From NCBI RefSeq assembly GCF_024585165.1, contig NZ_CP029008.1, forward strand, positions 4,855,501 through 4,919,500: a DNA stretch of 64,000 nucleotides, given 5' to 3'. The notes under the pieces were generated by a model. That model worked only from the letters and a program-made list of their open reading frames with translations, had not been told where the DNA came from and ran no database searches. The DNA is from Bradyrhizobium sp. WBOS07. Its GTDB lineage: Bacteria > Pseudomonadota > Alphaproteobacteria > Rhizobiales > Xanthobacteraceae. Positions 25,779 to 34,209 of this stretch are shown piece by piece. Made by a program: the position numbers and the translations under genes. The stretch's first letter is position 1. The number at the start of each line of letters is the position of its first letter.

Positions 25779-27068
25779 TCATCGTTTGTCTGAAAACCAA
25801 TCGTAATGCCAAACGACGCACGAACTGTCGAGAGTGTGAGATGGTGTGAGAAGTTTATTGTTCAGGGGATCGGATGGCACGGACGAGTATAGCCGCAACT
25901 TCGATCCTTCAACTTTGACCCGAAGAACCCCTCGATCAAACTGCAAGTGATGGTTCGGGCAGAGCACGAGCAAGTTAGCCATCTTGTCAGGGCCGTTATG
26001 CGGCTTTCCTAGCGGCTTAATGTGCGCTGCCTCTGAATAGAACCGATTTTCTCCAACGCCTAACTGTATGCCGCAAAACATGCATTTATGATTGTAGTGT
26101 AGGCGCAACTGCACGGCAATCTTGCGATTGCGTTTTTGAGCCAATCGCGAAATCATAGAGCGTTCGACGCTCTTGTCCGATCCGTCTTGATCGAGCCACT
26201 CGGCACCCGATGGCGGTGTCAATTCCGCGCGGGTCGGAGCTGATGCTGGAGTTGAGCGCGCGACTTTAGATGTCGACACTTTGGAAGTTTTCTCGAAACG
26301 AAGAAGTCCGCCAGCAGCCAAATATGCCTTTACGAGGCTTCTTGCATTGCTCTGCACAGTAGCTTCCGAGGCGCCCAATAACTTGTAAAGTTGTTCATTT
26401 CTCACCACGGCGAGAAGTTCGCTCTCTCGGGTGTGACCGGTGTCTAAACTGTATCGGTCCCACGCAAGGAAAAGCGCTGATGCCATCCAACTGTCGGCGC
26501 CTGTGTTGATGGTCCCGGCTGCCGTGGGCAAATATCCGGCAAGCTCAAAAAAGTGACGATAGTTATTCCGCGACTTAACCCTGACCTGACCTTGGCCGAT
26601 CAAGTTTGCAGCAAGAAACCTGTCTAGTCTCTCTTGAGCAAGCGCAGCTGTTTGCCAAGCGCCATCTCGCCACAGAACCTGCCTAACAAACTCGTTTGCC
26701 CAGAGTGCTGGTCGTGATGGGCCTTTATAAGGAGGCGTCCCAACCCTGTTGAGATGAAATGCAAAAAGCGCCAAGCGGTCAAAATCGCTCGTGTGGGGCC
26801 GTCGAATAGCTTGGAATACAAGCTCATCTACCGCCATCTTCCCTTGGAAATTGTGGAGAAAGAAATTTATAGGAATCAAATCCAGCGACGAGTCGTCAAT
26901 GCCGGATTGCTTGCGCCAAATATCTCGTGGGACCGCCTTCAGTGTTGATCTGTAACCTAGCCGAATCGCGTCGTAGAGATTTTTGAATCCCTTTCCTCCC
27001 CAAGCAAAATTCTTAGTGAAACTGCCTGGCTTATGCTTGGGCAAGAGAACCATGGCAGCGGACGCCAT
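25779..27068 (-). CDS. HNH endonuclease with unknown N-terminal domain
   Basis: A 429-residue protein. The C-terminal HNH nuclease domain spans about residues 325-385: Cys329 and Cys332 (KCMFCG), His349 in SEAAHIKPLG, Asn365 (KMANLLVLC), Cys370 and His373-His374 (CPNHHLQFD). These give one zinc site and the HNH active centre. The first 270 residues (FTKNFAWGGKGFKNLYDAI, NFFLHNFQGKMAVDELVFQ, FDRLALFAFHLNRVG) match no family I can name. Its GC content is low like the two neighbouring genes. It converges with the MT-A70 gene (67 bases apart). It may be a second nuclease of one defence locus. Confidence 0.82.
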   Translation of the reverse strand: MASAAMVLLPKHKPGSFTKNFAWGGKGFKNLYDAIRLGYRSTLKAVPRDIWRKQSGIDDSSLDLIPINFFLHNFQGKMAVDELVFQAIRRPHTSDFDRLALFAFHLNRVGTPPYKGPSRPALWANEFVRQVLWRDGAWQTAALAQERLDRFLAANLIGQGQVRVKSRNNYRHFFELAGYLPTAAGTINTGADSWMASALFLAWDRYSLDTGHTRESELLAVVRNEQLYKLLGASEATVQSNARSLVKAYLAAGGLLRFEKTSKVSTSKVARSTPASAPTRAELTPPSGAEWLDQDGSDKSVERSMISRLAQKRNRKIAVQLRLHYNHKCMFCGIQLGVGENRFYSEAAHIKPLGKPHNGPDKMANLLVLCPNHHLQFDRGVLRVKVEGSKLRLYSSVPSDPLNNKLLTPSHTLDSSCVVWHYDWFSDKR

Positions 27069-27155
27069 CGCGAATCATTTCAGATAGACAAATAATGGGA
27101 GAACGACCCAAAGTCGTAAAGTCGGCTGTCTCCTGCAATAGCGCTGAAGATCAGC

Positions 27156-30119
27156 CTACCTCTTCTTCCACCCGCCCCGTCGCCCCGGCATCCCGCCCGT
27201 CGACTTCGGCGCCGGCCCGAATTCCGGTCCGGACTGCCTTGAGTCCGTCGGCTGGATGATCCGGCTGGTGCTGCCGAACGGCTTCGCCGGCAGGCTCGGC
27301 TTCTCGCGATAGGGCAGGGATTCCGGGCCGTGCATCTCGTCGAGATGCGGCTTGTGCACCTTCGAGCCGCTGCTGCCGCCGCTGGCCTTCAACGCGGAGC
27401 CGACCGTCTTCTTCTTCATCGCGCTGACGGGCAGGTTGGCCGCGTCGCCGTATTTCCTCGTGCCCGCATAGGCGCCTGCCTTGCCGGCGACGGTGCGCTG
27501 CTTGGCGGTGGGATCGTCGACCACCGCGAGCTCGGTGGCGCGCAGGCGCTTGACCTCGTCGCGCAGGCGCGCGGCTTCCTCGAAGTTCAAATCGGCGGCG
27601 GCCTCGCGCATGCGGGTTTCCAGATCGGCGAGCACGGCCTCAAAGTTGTGGCCGATCGAGATGACGTCGTCGGTCATGTCGTGGCCGCCGACCTCGACCA
27701 GCACGTGGTCGCGCTCGTAGACCGAGTTGAGGATATCGCCGATCTGCTTCTTCACGCTCTCCGGCGTGATGCCGTTGGCGTTGTTGTACTCGACCTGCTT
27801 CTCGCGGCGGCGGTTGGTCTCGGCGATGGCGCGCTCCATCGAGCCGGTCATCTGGTCGGCGTAGAGGATCACCTTGCCGTCGACGTTGCGCGCGGCGCGG
27901 CCGATGGTCTGGATCAGCGAGGTCTCGCTGCGCAGAAAACCTTCCTTGTCGGCATCGAGGATGGCGACCAGCGCGCATTCGGGGATGTCGAGGCCTTCGC
28001 GCAGCAGGTTGATGCCGACCAGCGCGTCGAAGGCGCCGAGGCGCAAATCCCTGATGATCTCGATGCGCTCGATGGTGTCGATGTCGCTGTGCATGTAGCG
28101 GACGCGGATGCCCTGCTCGTGCAAGAACTCGGTGAGGTCCTCCGCCATGCGCTTGGTCAGCACCGTGATCAGCGAGCGATAGCCGGCCTGCGCGGTCGCA
28201 CGCACCTCGCCGACGAGATCGTCGACCTGGGTACGGGCCGGGCGGATGTCGACGGGAGGATCGATCAGCCCGGTCGGGCGAATGACCTGCTCGACGAACA
28301 CGCCACCGCTCTCGTTCAGCTCCCAGCCGCTCGGCGTTGCCGACACCGCGATGGTCTGCGGCCGCATCATGTCCCATTCCTCGAAGCGGAGCGGGCGGTT
28401 GTCCATGCAGGAGGGCAGGCGGAAGCCGTATTCGGCCAGCGTCGCCTTGCGGCGGAAGTCGCCGCGGAACATGGCGCCGATCTGCGGGATGGTGACGTGG
28501 CTTTCGTCGGCGAAGATCAGCGCGTTGTCGGGCACGTATTCGAACAGCGTCGGCGGCGGCTCGCCGGGGCGGCGCCCGGTGAGGTAGCGCGAATAGTTCT
28601 CGATACCGGCGCAGCTTCCCGTCGCCTCCATCATCTCGAGGTCGAAGGTGGTGCGCTGCTCCAGCCGCTGTGCCTCCAGCAGGCGGCCCTGGTTGTGGAG
28701 CTGGTCGAGCCGCTGCTTCAGCTCGAACTTGATCGACTTGATCGCCTGCACCAGCGTCGGCCGCGGCGTCACATAATGCGAATTGGCGTACATCTTGATG
28801 AATTCGAGCTCGTCCTGCTTGTGGCCGGTGAGCGGATCGAACTCCTCGATGGACTCGATGGTGTCGCCGAACAGGTTGACGCGCCAGGCGCGGTCCTCAT
28901 AGTGCGCCGGGAAGATGTCGATGACGTCGCCGCGCACGCGGAAGGTGCCGCGGGTGAAGTCGGCCTGGGTGCGCTTGTACTGCAGCGCGACGAGGTCGGC
29001 GATCAGCTGGCGCTGGTCGATGCGCTCGCCCTTCTTCAGCGCGAAGGTCATCGCGGTGTAGGTCTCGACCGAGCCGATACCGTAGATGCAGGACACCGAG
29101 GCGACGATGATGACGTCGTCGCGTTCGAGCAGCGCGCGCGTCGCCGAGTGGCGCATGCGGTCGATCTGCTCGTTGATCGAGGAATCCTTCTCGATATAGG
29201 TGTCGGTGCGCGGGACGTAGGCTTCGGGCTGGTAGTAGTCGTAATACGAGACGAAATACTCGACCGCGTTATCAGGGAAGAAGTTCTTGAACTCGCCGTA
29301 GAGCTGGGCGGCGAGCGTCTTGTTCGGCGCCAGGATCAGGGCCGGGCGCTGCGTCTTCTCGATGACCTGCGCCATGGTGTAGGTCTTGCCCGAGCCGGTG
29401 ACGCCGAGCAGCACCTGGGTGCGGTCGTTGCGATTGATGCCCTCGACCAGCTCGGCGATCGCGGTCGGCTGGTCGCCGCGCGGCTCGTAGGACGACTTGA
29501 TCTCGAAGCGCACGCCGCCCTCGGACTTTTCCGGGCGCGGCGGCCGGTGCGGCGTCCACACCTTGGTGGAGCCGTCGTCCTTGCGGAATTCCGGCCGGCC
29601 CTCGCGGATCAGCGATTCCAGGGCATCGGCGGTGGCCTTGACGCCGAGCGCTTCCATCTTGCTGCGAGGCGGCCGCGCCAGCGCCTCGGCATCGTCCTCC
29701 TCGGTGGGAAGCCCGAGCTGCCGCGCCAGTTCCGGATCGAGCGTCGGGATGGTGGCCGCCGTGCCGTAATTGGCCTGCGGTGCCTCGTCGAAGCCTCCGG
29801 CCGACGCGCGGGCGCCCGCTGGCTGCGGATTTGGGCGCAGCGGCATCGGGCGTGCGGTATCTTGCGGAAACTCCTTCGGTGTCGAGGCGCGCGCGCGATG
29901 TGCGGCGGCCTCGCCGCCTGAGCGACGGTCGCGCGAATTGTCCGGCGGCGGCTGCAATCCGGTGCCCGATCCCAGCCCGGCGTCGCCGCGATTGATCGCG
30001 GGATTGAGCAATTCGGCCAACGCCGGCCCGATCGGCTGCACGTCGGGCCGATGCGCCTTCGAGTTCGGAGTCTTGGGGGATTTGCCGGATTTTTCGGAGG
30101 ATGCAGGTTTCTTCGCCAT
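27156..30119 (-). CDS. uvrB: UvrABC system protein B, extended form
   Basis: DNA damage recognition helicase of nucleotide excision repair. Walker A is GVTGSGKT (about residues 239-246); then [20 protein letters not shown] (beta-hairpin), DESHVTIPQ (Walker B region), the helicase motifs [10 protein letters not shown] and [15 protein letters not shown], and the UVR motif at [20 protein letters not shown]. At 987 residues it is far longer than the usual 670 or so: about 200 extra N-terminal residues, Pro/Ala-rich and probably disordered, and a basic C-terminal tail of about 110 residues. It starts [16 protein letters not shown]. Bounds the right side of the restriction-like locus. Confidence 0.95.
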   Translation of the reverse strand: MAKKPASSEKSGKSPKTPNSKAHRPDVQPIGPALAELLNPAINRGDAGLGSGTGLQPPPDNSRDRRSGGEAAAHRARASTPKEFPQDTARPMPLRPNPQPAGARASAGGFDEAPQANYGTAATIPTLDPELARQLGLPTEEDDAEALARPPRSKMEALGVKATADALESLIREGRPEFRKDDGSTKVWTPHRPPRPEKSEGGVRFEIKSSYEPRGDQPTAIAELVEGINRNDRTQVLLGVTGSGKTYTMAQVIEKTQRPALILAPNKTLAAQLYGEFKNFFPDNAVEYFVSYYDYYQPEAYVPRTDTYIEKDSSINEQIDRMRHSATRALLERDDVIIVASVSCIYGIGSVETYTAMTFALKKGERIDQRQLIADLVALQYKRTQADFTRGTFRVRGDVIDIFPAHYEDRAWRVNLFGDTIESIEEFDPLTGHKQDELEFIKMYANSHYVTPRPTLVQAIKSIKFELKQRLDQLHNQGRLLEAQRLEQRTTFDLEMMEATGSCAGIENYSRYLTGRRPGEPPPTLFEYVPDNALIFADESHVTIPQIGAMFRGDFRRKATLAEYGFRLPSCMDNRPLRFEEWDMMRPQTIAVSATPSGWELNESGGVFVEQVIRPTGLIDPPVDIRPARTQVDDLVGEVRATAQAGYRSLITVLTKRMAEDLTEFLHEQGIRVRYMHSDIDTIERIEIIRDLRLGAFDALVGINLLREGLDIPECALVAILDADKEGFLRSETSLIQTIGRAARNVDGKVILYADQMTGSMERAIAETNRRREKQVEYNNANGITPESVKKQIGDILNSVYERDHVLVEVGGHDMTDDVISIGHNFEAVLADLETRMREAAADLNFEEAARLRDEVKRLRATELAVVDDPTAKQRTVAGKAGAYAGTRKYGDAANLPVSAMKKKTVGSALKASGGSSGSKVHKPHLDEMHGPESLPYREKPSLPAKPFGSTSRIIQPTDSRQSGPEFGPAPKSTGGMPGRRGGWKKR

Positions 30120-30212
30120 GGGGCGAATATGGGACGAGTCCGCCTCCCGATAAAGGGCGAATGGCCGTCGCCATGCAGGCTGCTGACAGCAGGTTGGCAG
30201 CAGGAAGGAACC

Positions 30213-30449
30213 TTACGCCGCCGGCAGCGGACCTTCGCCGTCCTCGCTCGCCTGATAGGGTTCGAGGATGTCGAGATGGAGGCCGCCGCAATCGGTGCAG
30301 CGCATGGCCCAGTACTCGCATCCGGCCCGCCCGCCGATGACCCGGAGCACGGTGAGATCGCCGTCGCATTCCGGGCATTTGGACAGCACGGCGCGGGCGT
30401 AGATCCGCGGCCGCGACGGGTCTTCGAATTCGATGACTGACATGACCAT
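30213..30449 (-). CDS. Small zinc-ribbon protein
   Basis: A 78-residue protein with two CxxC pairs, SKCPECDGDLTVL and MRCTDCGGLHLDIL, a classic zinc ribbon. AAGGGG lies just before the ATG at 30449. An ATG at 30503 overlaps the stop of the upstream gene (ATGA) and would give an 18-residue longer form; an ATG at 30443 is also possible. The function is unknown. Probably co-transcribed with the 74-residue gene upstream. Confidence 0.72.
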   Translation of the reverse strand: MVMSVIEFEDPSRPRIYARAVLSKCPECDGDLTVLRVIGGRAGCEYWAMRCTDCGGLHLDILEPYQASEDGEGPLPAA

Positions 30450-30499
30450 TTGCCCCTTCTTGACCTGCGTTGTCCCTGGTTGCCCGCCGTCCGGCCCGC

Positions 30500-30724
30500 T
30501 CATTCGTTGTCGCTGTCGGTCCGCCGGCGGAAGCGGTCGATGTGGTGCTTGGCGTCGGCGATCGCGGCGTTCTGATCGGGCCAGGCGAAGCCAACTTCCA
30601 TGGCCGGAAACAGCACGCCGTCGATGGCGAGGGGGCTGAGATCGGCGCGGCGGATGCGGGCGTGCCAGAGGCCTTTGCCAGCCTCGAAGGATTCGATGTC
30701 AAAGCCGTCGTAGAGCGTCGTCAT
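30500..30724 (-). CDS. Hypothetical protein (74 aa)
   Basis: Reads MTTLYDGFDIESFEAGKGLW, then HARIRRADLSPLAIDGVLFP, AMEVGFAWPDQNAAIADAKH and an ending RTDSDNE. The layout, with a GLWHARIRR strand and a final amphipathic helix, resembles small conserved rhizobial proteins of unknown function. It directly precedes the zinc-ribbon gene, possibly with a 4-base overlap. Confidence 0.7.
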   Translation of the reverse strand: MTTLYDGFDIESFEAGKGLWHARIRRADLSPLAIDGVLFPAMEVGFAWPDQNAAIADAKHHIDRFRRRTDSDNE

Positions 30725-30851
30725 GGTCGTCCCCGAAGTGTTCCGTACGTGTCTTGTTGGAGGGTCAGGGGACCACGATTGCGATGTTCGGGATGTGAAG
30801 CCGTTCACAAGTGGGCGGCTTTTTTGCCGCTGGACGGCAGTTTTGGGGGCG

Positions 30852-31775
30852 TCAGTTCCGCGCCGCCGTGCGGCCGCTCCGCTTGCCCGGCCGGGCCGCG
30901 GGTTCCGCCGCCGCCCGCATGATCCAGCGGCGGAACGCGGCGAAGTCGCGCTGCTCGGTCTGGAAGCTGCGATAGAGCAGATACCAGCGCATGCCCTTGG
31001 GCACCGAGAGGTCGAACGGCGCCACCAGCCGGCCGGCGGCGAGGTCGTCGTCGATATAGGGGCGGATGCCCATGGCGATGCCGAGCCCGTCGGCGGCCGC
31101 CTGCAGCGCCTGGCCGTAGAACTGGAACTCGGGCCCACGCGCGTTGATCCGGGTCGCGCCGGCGGCCTTCAGCCAGATCGGCCAGTCCTCAGGCGAGTGC
31201 GCGACGCGGATCAGGCTCGGTCCCTTCAAATCGGCCGGGCGCCTCAGCCCGCTCGCAAGACGCGGCACGCAGACCGGCGTGAGGTCGCCTGCGAACAGCG
31301 GTTCGGCGACGAGGCCGGGCCAGTCGCCGGTGCCGAGCTTGATGCCGCAGCTCCAATCCTCCCCGAACGGCACCGACGCGCCGCCGGTGGTGAAGCGCAC
31401 CTCGATATCCGGCTCCTCGCTGCGAAACTCGGACAGGCGCGGGATCAGCCAGCGCATCGCAAAGGTGTGGCCGACGCCGATGGTGAGCACCCGGACGCTC
31501 GCCGGAGCCGTCACCTGCGCGGTGAGGCTGGCCAGCGCATCGAAGATCGGCGTCAGCCCGCTCTGATAGGCGCGGCCGGCCTGCGTCAGCACCAGGCGGT
31601 TGGCCTTGCGCTCGAACAGCGCGACGCCGAGCCGCTCTTCCAGCAGATGCACCATGCGGCTGACCGCGGCTGCGGACACGCTCAGCTCGAGCCCGGCCGC
31701 GGCAAAGCTGCCGGTCCGCGCCGCCGCCTCGAATGCCTTGATGCCGTTGAGAAACAGCAGCCGCCGCAAATGCAA
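30852..31775 (-). CDS. LysR-family transcriptional regulator (GcvA-like)
   Basis: A 307-residue LysR protein. The winged HTH is near FLNGIKAFEAAARTGSFAA with LSVSAAAVSRMVHLLEERLG as recognition part, followed by the FERKANRLVLTQAG wing. The effector domain (VLTIGVGHTFAMRWLIPRL) resembles GcvA-type regulators. It is divergent from a TSUP transporter gene with 200 bases between, so control of that transporter is a reasonable inference. Confidence 0.9.
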   Translation of the reverse strand: MHLRRLLFLNGIKAFEAAARTGSFAAAGLELSVSAAAVSRMVHLLEERLGVALFERKANRLVLTQAGRAYQSGLTPIFDALASLTAQVTAPASVRVLTIGVGHTFAMRWLIPRLSEFRSEEPDIEVRFTTGGASVPFGEDWSCGIKLGTGDWPGLVAEPLFAGDLTPVCVPRLASGLRRPADLKGPSLIRVAHSPEDWPIWLKAAGATRINARGPEFQFYGQALQAAADGLGIAMGIRPYIDDDLAAGRLVAPFDLSVPKGMRWYLLYRSFQTEQRDFAAFRRWIMRAAAEPAARPGKRSGRTAARN

Positions 31776-31902
31776 GACCCTTATGCACGACCCTCAGGAA
31801 AGCTGAGGCCAGGGCAAGATAACTCAGTTTGCGGGGAGGGAGCAAGCGAGGCACGTTCGGAGTGTAGATTTGTGCTGATTTGTTGAAGGGCGCGGTTCTT
31901 CG

Positions 31903-31929
31903 CCTCTCCCCGCCTGCGGGGCGAGGGAG
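31903..31929. repeat. Half palindrome, family B relative
   Basis: CCTCTCCCCGCCTGCGGGGCGAGGGAG forms a short hairpin between the LysR and TSUP genes, like the outer arms of family B. Confidence 0.55.
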
Positions 31930-31975
31930 TGCACGCGGGATGCGTCCCTTACGGTTCTCACAGGAGTCCCCCTAC

Positions 31976-32755
31976 GTGACGCCCCTGATGATCGCTGCCC
32001 TCGGATTGCTGATGGTCGCCACCGCGTTCCTGTCGGGGCTGTTCGGCATGGCGGGCGGGCTGATCCTGATCGGCGTGCTGTTGGCCTTGATGCCGCTGCC
32101 GACCGCGATGGTGCTGCACGCGATCACGCAGATGGCCTCGAACGGCTGGCGCGCGTTGCTGTGGCGGGCGCATATCCGCTGGCGGCCGGTCGCGAACTAC
32201 ATGGTCGGCGCCGCGCTCGCGCTCGCGGCGTGGTCGCTCACCCGCTACGTGCCGGACAAGCCGATGGCGCTGCTGCTGCTCGGCATCACCCCGTTCATGG
32301 CGCGGCTCCTGCCTGCGAACATCAAGCCGGACCCTGATCGTCTCTGGCAGGGCACGGTCTACGGCACGATCTGCATGGGCCTGATGCTGATGACCGGCGT
32401 CTCCGGCCCGCTGCTCGACACTTTCTTCCTCGGCGGCGATTTCGGCCGGCGCGAGAAGGTGGCGACCAAAGCGATGTGTCAGGTCGTCAGCCATTTCACC
32501 AAGCTGATCTATTTCGGCGGCATCATCGATCAGGCCGCAAGCCTCGACCCCGTGCTCGCGGGCGTCGCGATCGCAGCCTCGATGCTCGGCACCACGCTGG
32601 CGCGGCGCATCCTGGAGGCCATGACCGATCAGCAGTTCATCGCCTGGTCGAACAAGCTGATCACCACCATTGCCTGCTATTACATCGCCTATGGCGGCTG
32701 GCTGTTGCTTCGCGCGCCGGTGCTGGCCGCCTTCGACAAGGGAGGTTTGCAATGA
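31976..32755 (+). CDS. TSUP (TauE/SafE) family membrane transporter
   Basis: A 259-residue multi-helix protein of the sulfite exporter TauE/SafE family, with about eight membrane segments. The first repeat is seen at LSGLFGMAGGLILIGVLLAL and the second at GVSGPLLDTFFLGGDFGRRE, where Gly-rich half-repeats are typical. I place the start at GTG 31976 because AGGAG lies about 10 bases upstream; an ATG 12 bases later is also possible. Substrate is probably an organic or sulfur anion. The stop overlaps the next ATG (ATGA). Confidence 0.84.
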   Translation: MTPLMIAALGLLMVATAFLSGLFGMAGGLILIGVLLALMPLPTAMVLHAITQMASNGWRALLWRAHIRWRPVANYMVGAALALAAWSLTRYVPDKPMALLLLGITPFMARLLPANIKPDPDRLWQGTVYGTICMGLMLMTGVSGPLLDTFFLGGDFGRREKVATKAMCQVVSHFTKLIYFGGIIDQAASLDPVLAGVAIAASMLGTTLARRILEAMTDQQFIAWSNKLITTIACYYIAYGGWLLLRAPVLAAFDKGGLQ

Positions 32756-32982
32756 GCGAGATCGCCGATCCGCTGGTGCTGGACTTCGTCGAATGGGTCG
32801 CGCGCGAGCCGCGCGCCTATGCCGAGGTGATTTCGACCTGGAAGACCTCGTGCCCGCGCCTCACCATCTGGGAAGACGCCGCTGAGCGCGGCTATGTCGC
32901 GCGCGAGACGCTGCCCGGAATGGGGCTGATCATCGCGGTGACGGAGGATGGCGAGAGGCTGCTGCGCGCGAACGGGCGGTGA
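32752..32982 (+). CDS. Hypothetical protein (76 aa), possible winged-helix
   Basis: Translationally coupled to the TSUP gene by a 4-base ATGA overlap. It reads MSEIADPLVLDFVEWVAREP, then EVISTWKTSCPRLTIWEDAA, and MGLIIAVTEDGERLLRANG. The helix, strand and terminal EDGERLLRANGR resemble a small winged-helix domain, but this is only suggested. Function unknown. Confidence 0.7.
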   Translation: MSEIADPLVLDFVEWVAREPRAYAEVISTWKTSCPRLTIWEDAAERGYVARETLPGMGLIIAVTEDGERLLRANGR

Positions 32983-33004
32983 TACGCAGATCTGTCTCCA
33001 CATC

Positions 33005-33091
33005 GTCATTGCGAGCGCCAGCGAAGCAATCCAGAATGCTTCCGCGGCGGCAGCCTGGATTGCGTCGTCGCAAGAGCTCCTCGCAATGACG
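33005..33091. repeat. Palindromic repeat, family C (copy 2)
   Basis: TCATTGCGAGCGCCAGCGAA mirrored by GCTCCTCGCAATGACG. Its right end supplies an in-frame ATG upstream of the next gene. Confidence 0.8.
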
Positions 33092-33109
33092 GAGCCAGTG
33101 GAGGCGCCT

Positions 33110-33808
33110 TTGTCACTCAAGCTCTACGAACTCGTCGGCACCGACCCCTCGCGCCCGTTCAGCCCGTATTGCTGGCGCACGCGGATGGCGCTGGCGCACA
33201 AGGGATTGGCGGCGGAATCGCTGCCCTGGCGCTTCACCGAAAAGAGCACGCTTGTGCCCCACGGCTCGGAGAAGGTGCCGGTGCTGCTGCACGATGACAG
33301 GCCGATCGTCGATTCCTGGACCATCGCGACCTATCTCGAGGACAAGTTTCCGGACCGTCCGTCGCTGTTCGGCGGCGAGGGCGGCCGCGCCATGGCGCGC
33401 ATGATCAATGCATGGGGCGATATCGCCATCGTCGGCGGCATCTTCCCGCTGATCGTCGCCGACATTCCGAACAATCTCGGCGAGACCGACGCCGCCTATT
33501 TCCGCCAATCGCGCGAGGCGCGCTTCGGCGGCAAGAGCCTGGAAGAGGTCATGTCGAGCCGCGACACCGGCGTGGTCGCCTTCCGCAAATCGCTCGAGGT
33601 GATGCGCCAGACGCTGAAGAAGCAGCCCTTCATCGGCGGCGGCGCGCCGAACTATGCCGACTACATCGTGTTCGGCGGCTTCCAATGGGCGCGCGTGGTC
33701 AGCCCGTTCAAGCTGCTGGAGGCGGACGATCCGATCCATGCCTGGCGCGAAAAACTGCTCGGCGCGTTCGACGGCATGGCGCGGACATCGCCGGGACATC
33801 AAGTGTAG
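33110..33808 (+). CDS. Glutathione S-transferase family protein
   Basis: A 232-residue GST-like protein. The thioredoxin-fold domain starts SLKLYELVGTDPSRPFSPYC and includes KVPVLLHDDRPIVDSWTIA; the C-terminal helical domain ends near FDGMARTSPG. I start it at TTG 33110, which has GGAGG with 5-base spacing and gives the usual GST beginning. An in-frame ATG at 33086 lies within the family C repeat and is less likely. Ends at a family A repeat. Confidence 0.82.
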   Translation: MSLKLYELVGTDPSRPFSPYCWRTRMALAHKGLAAESLPWRFTEKSTLVPHGSEKVPVLLHDDRPIVDSWTIATYLEDKFPDRPSLFGGEGGRAMARMINAWGDIAIVGGIFPLIVADIPNNLGETDAAYFRQSREARFGGKSLEEVMSSRDTGVVAFRKSLEVMRQTLKKQPFIGGGAPNYADYIVFGGFQWARVVSPFKLLEADDPIHAWREKLLGAFDGMARTSPGHQV

Positions 33809-33813
33809 ACTTC

Positions 33814-33901
33814 GTAGGGTGGGCAAAGGCGCAAAGCGCCGTGCCCACCACCTCTCTCGATCAAAAAACTGCGTGGGCACGCTGCGCTTTGCCCACCCTA
33901 C
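33814..33901. repeat. Palindromic repeat, family A (copy 4)
   Basis: GTAGGGTGGGCAAAGGCGC pairs with GCGCTTTGCCCACCCTAC. It lies between the convergent GST and CWC-protein genes and reaches into the end of the latter. Confidence 0.88.
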
Positions 33902-34095
33902 TGTACTGCCTCCGCCGCCGCCTTGCGCAAGCACTCGCGGCACAGGCAATCCTCGCCAGCGACCGGCATCGGTAGTTTCGCAATCTCTTCCGCGCACCAG
34001 CATGTGCCCGACAGATCGCAACCAAACTCCGTGCCGCAGCGCGCGCAGGCGAGGCGGCGCGGTTTCGGCGGTGAGGATTCTTTCGGATTTGTCAT
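33898..34095 (-). CDS. Cysteine-rich CWC family protein
   Basis: A 65-residue protein with paired cysteines: ACARCGTEFGC, then GTCWCAEEIAKL with the family CWC motif, and EDCLCRECLRKA. It probably binds zinc. The function of this family is not known. The last codons overlap the family A repeat. Confidence 0.85.
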   Translation of the reverse strand: MTNPKESSPPKPRRLACARCGTEFGCDLSGTCWCAEEIAKLPMPVAGEDCLCRECLRKAAAEAVQ

Positions 34096-34209
34096 GTTTT
34101 GCGCCGAAGCTTCGCCGTGATTTTCATGTCGGGTTCATGCGTCGTTGCGGTATATTAGGCGTCGCGCGCGGACTCGGAAAGCGGCTCCCGGCACGCGAAG
34201 GACAAATCG

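Noticed and set aside
27330..29921. An 863-codon open frame on the plus strand opposite uvrB
   Set aside because: It is the antisense shadow of uvrB. The composition is that of GC-rich codon positions read backwards (Arg, Ala, Asp, Val-rich), with no domain pattern or ribosome site.
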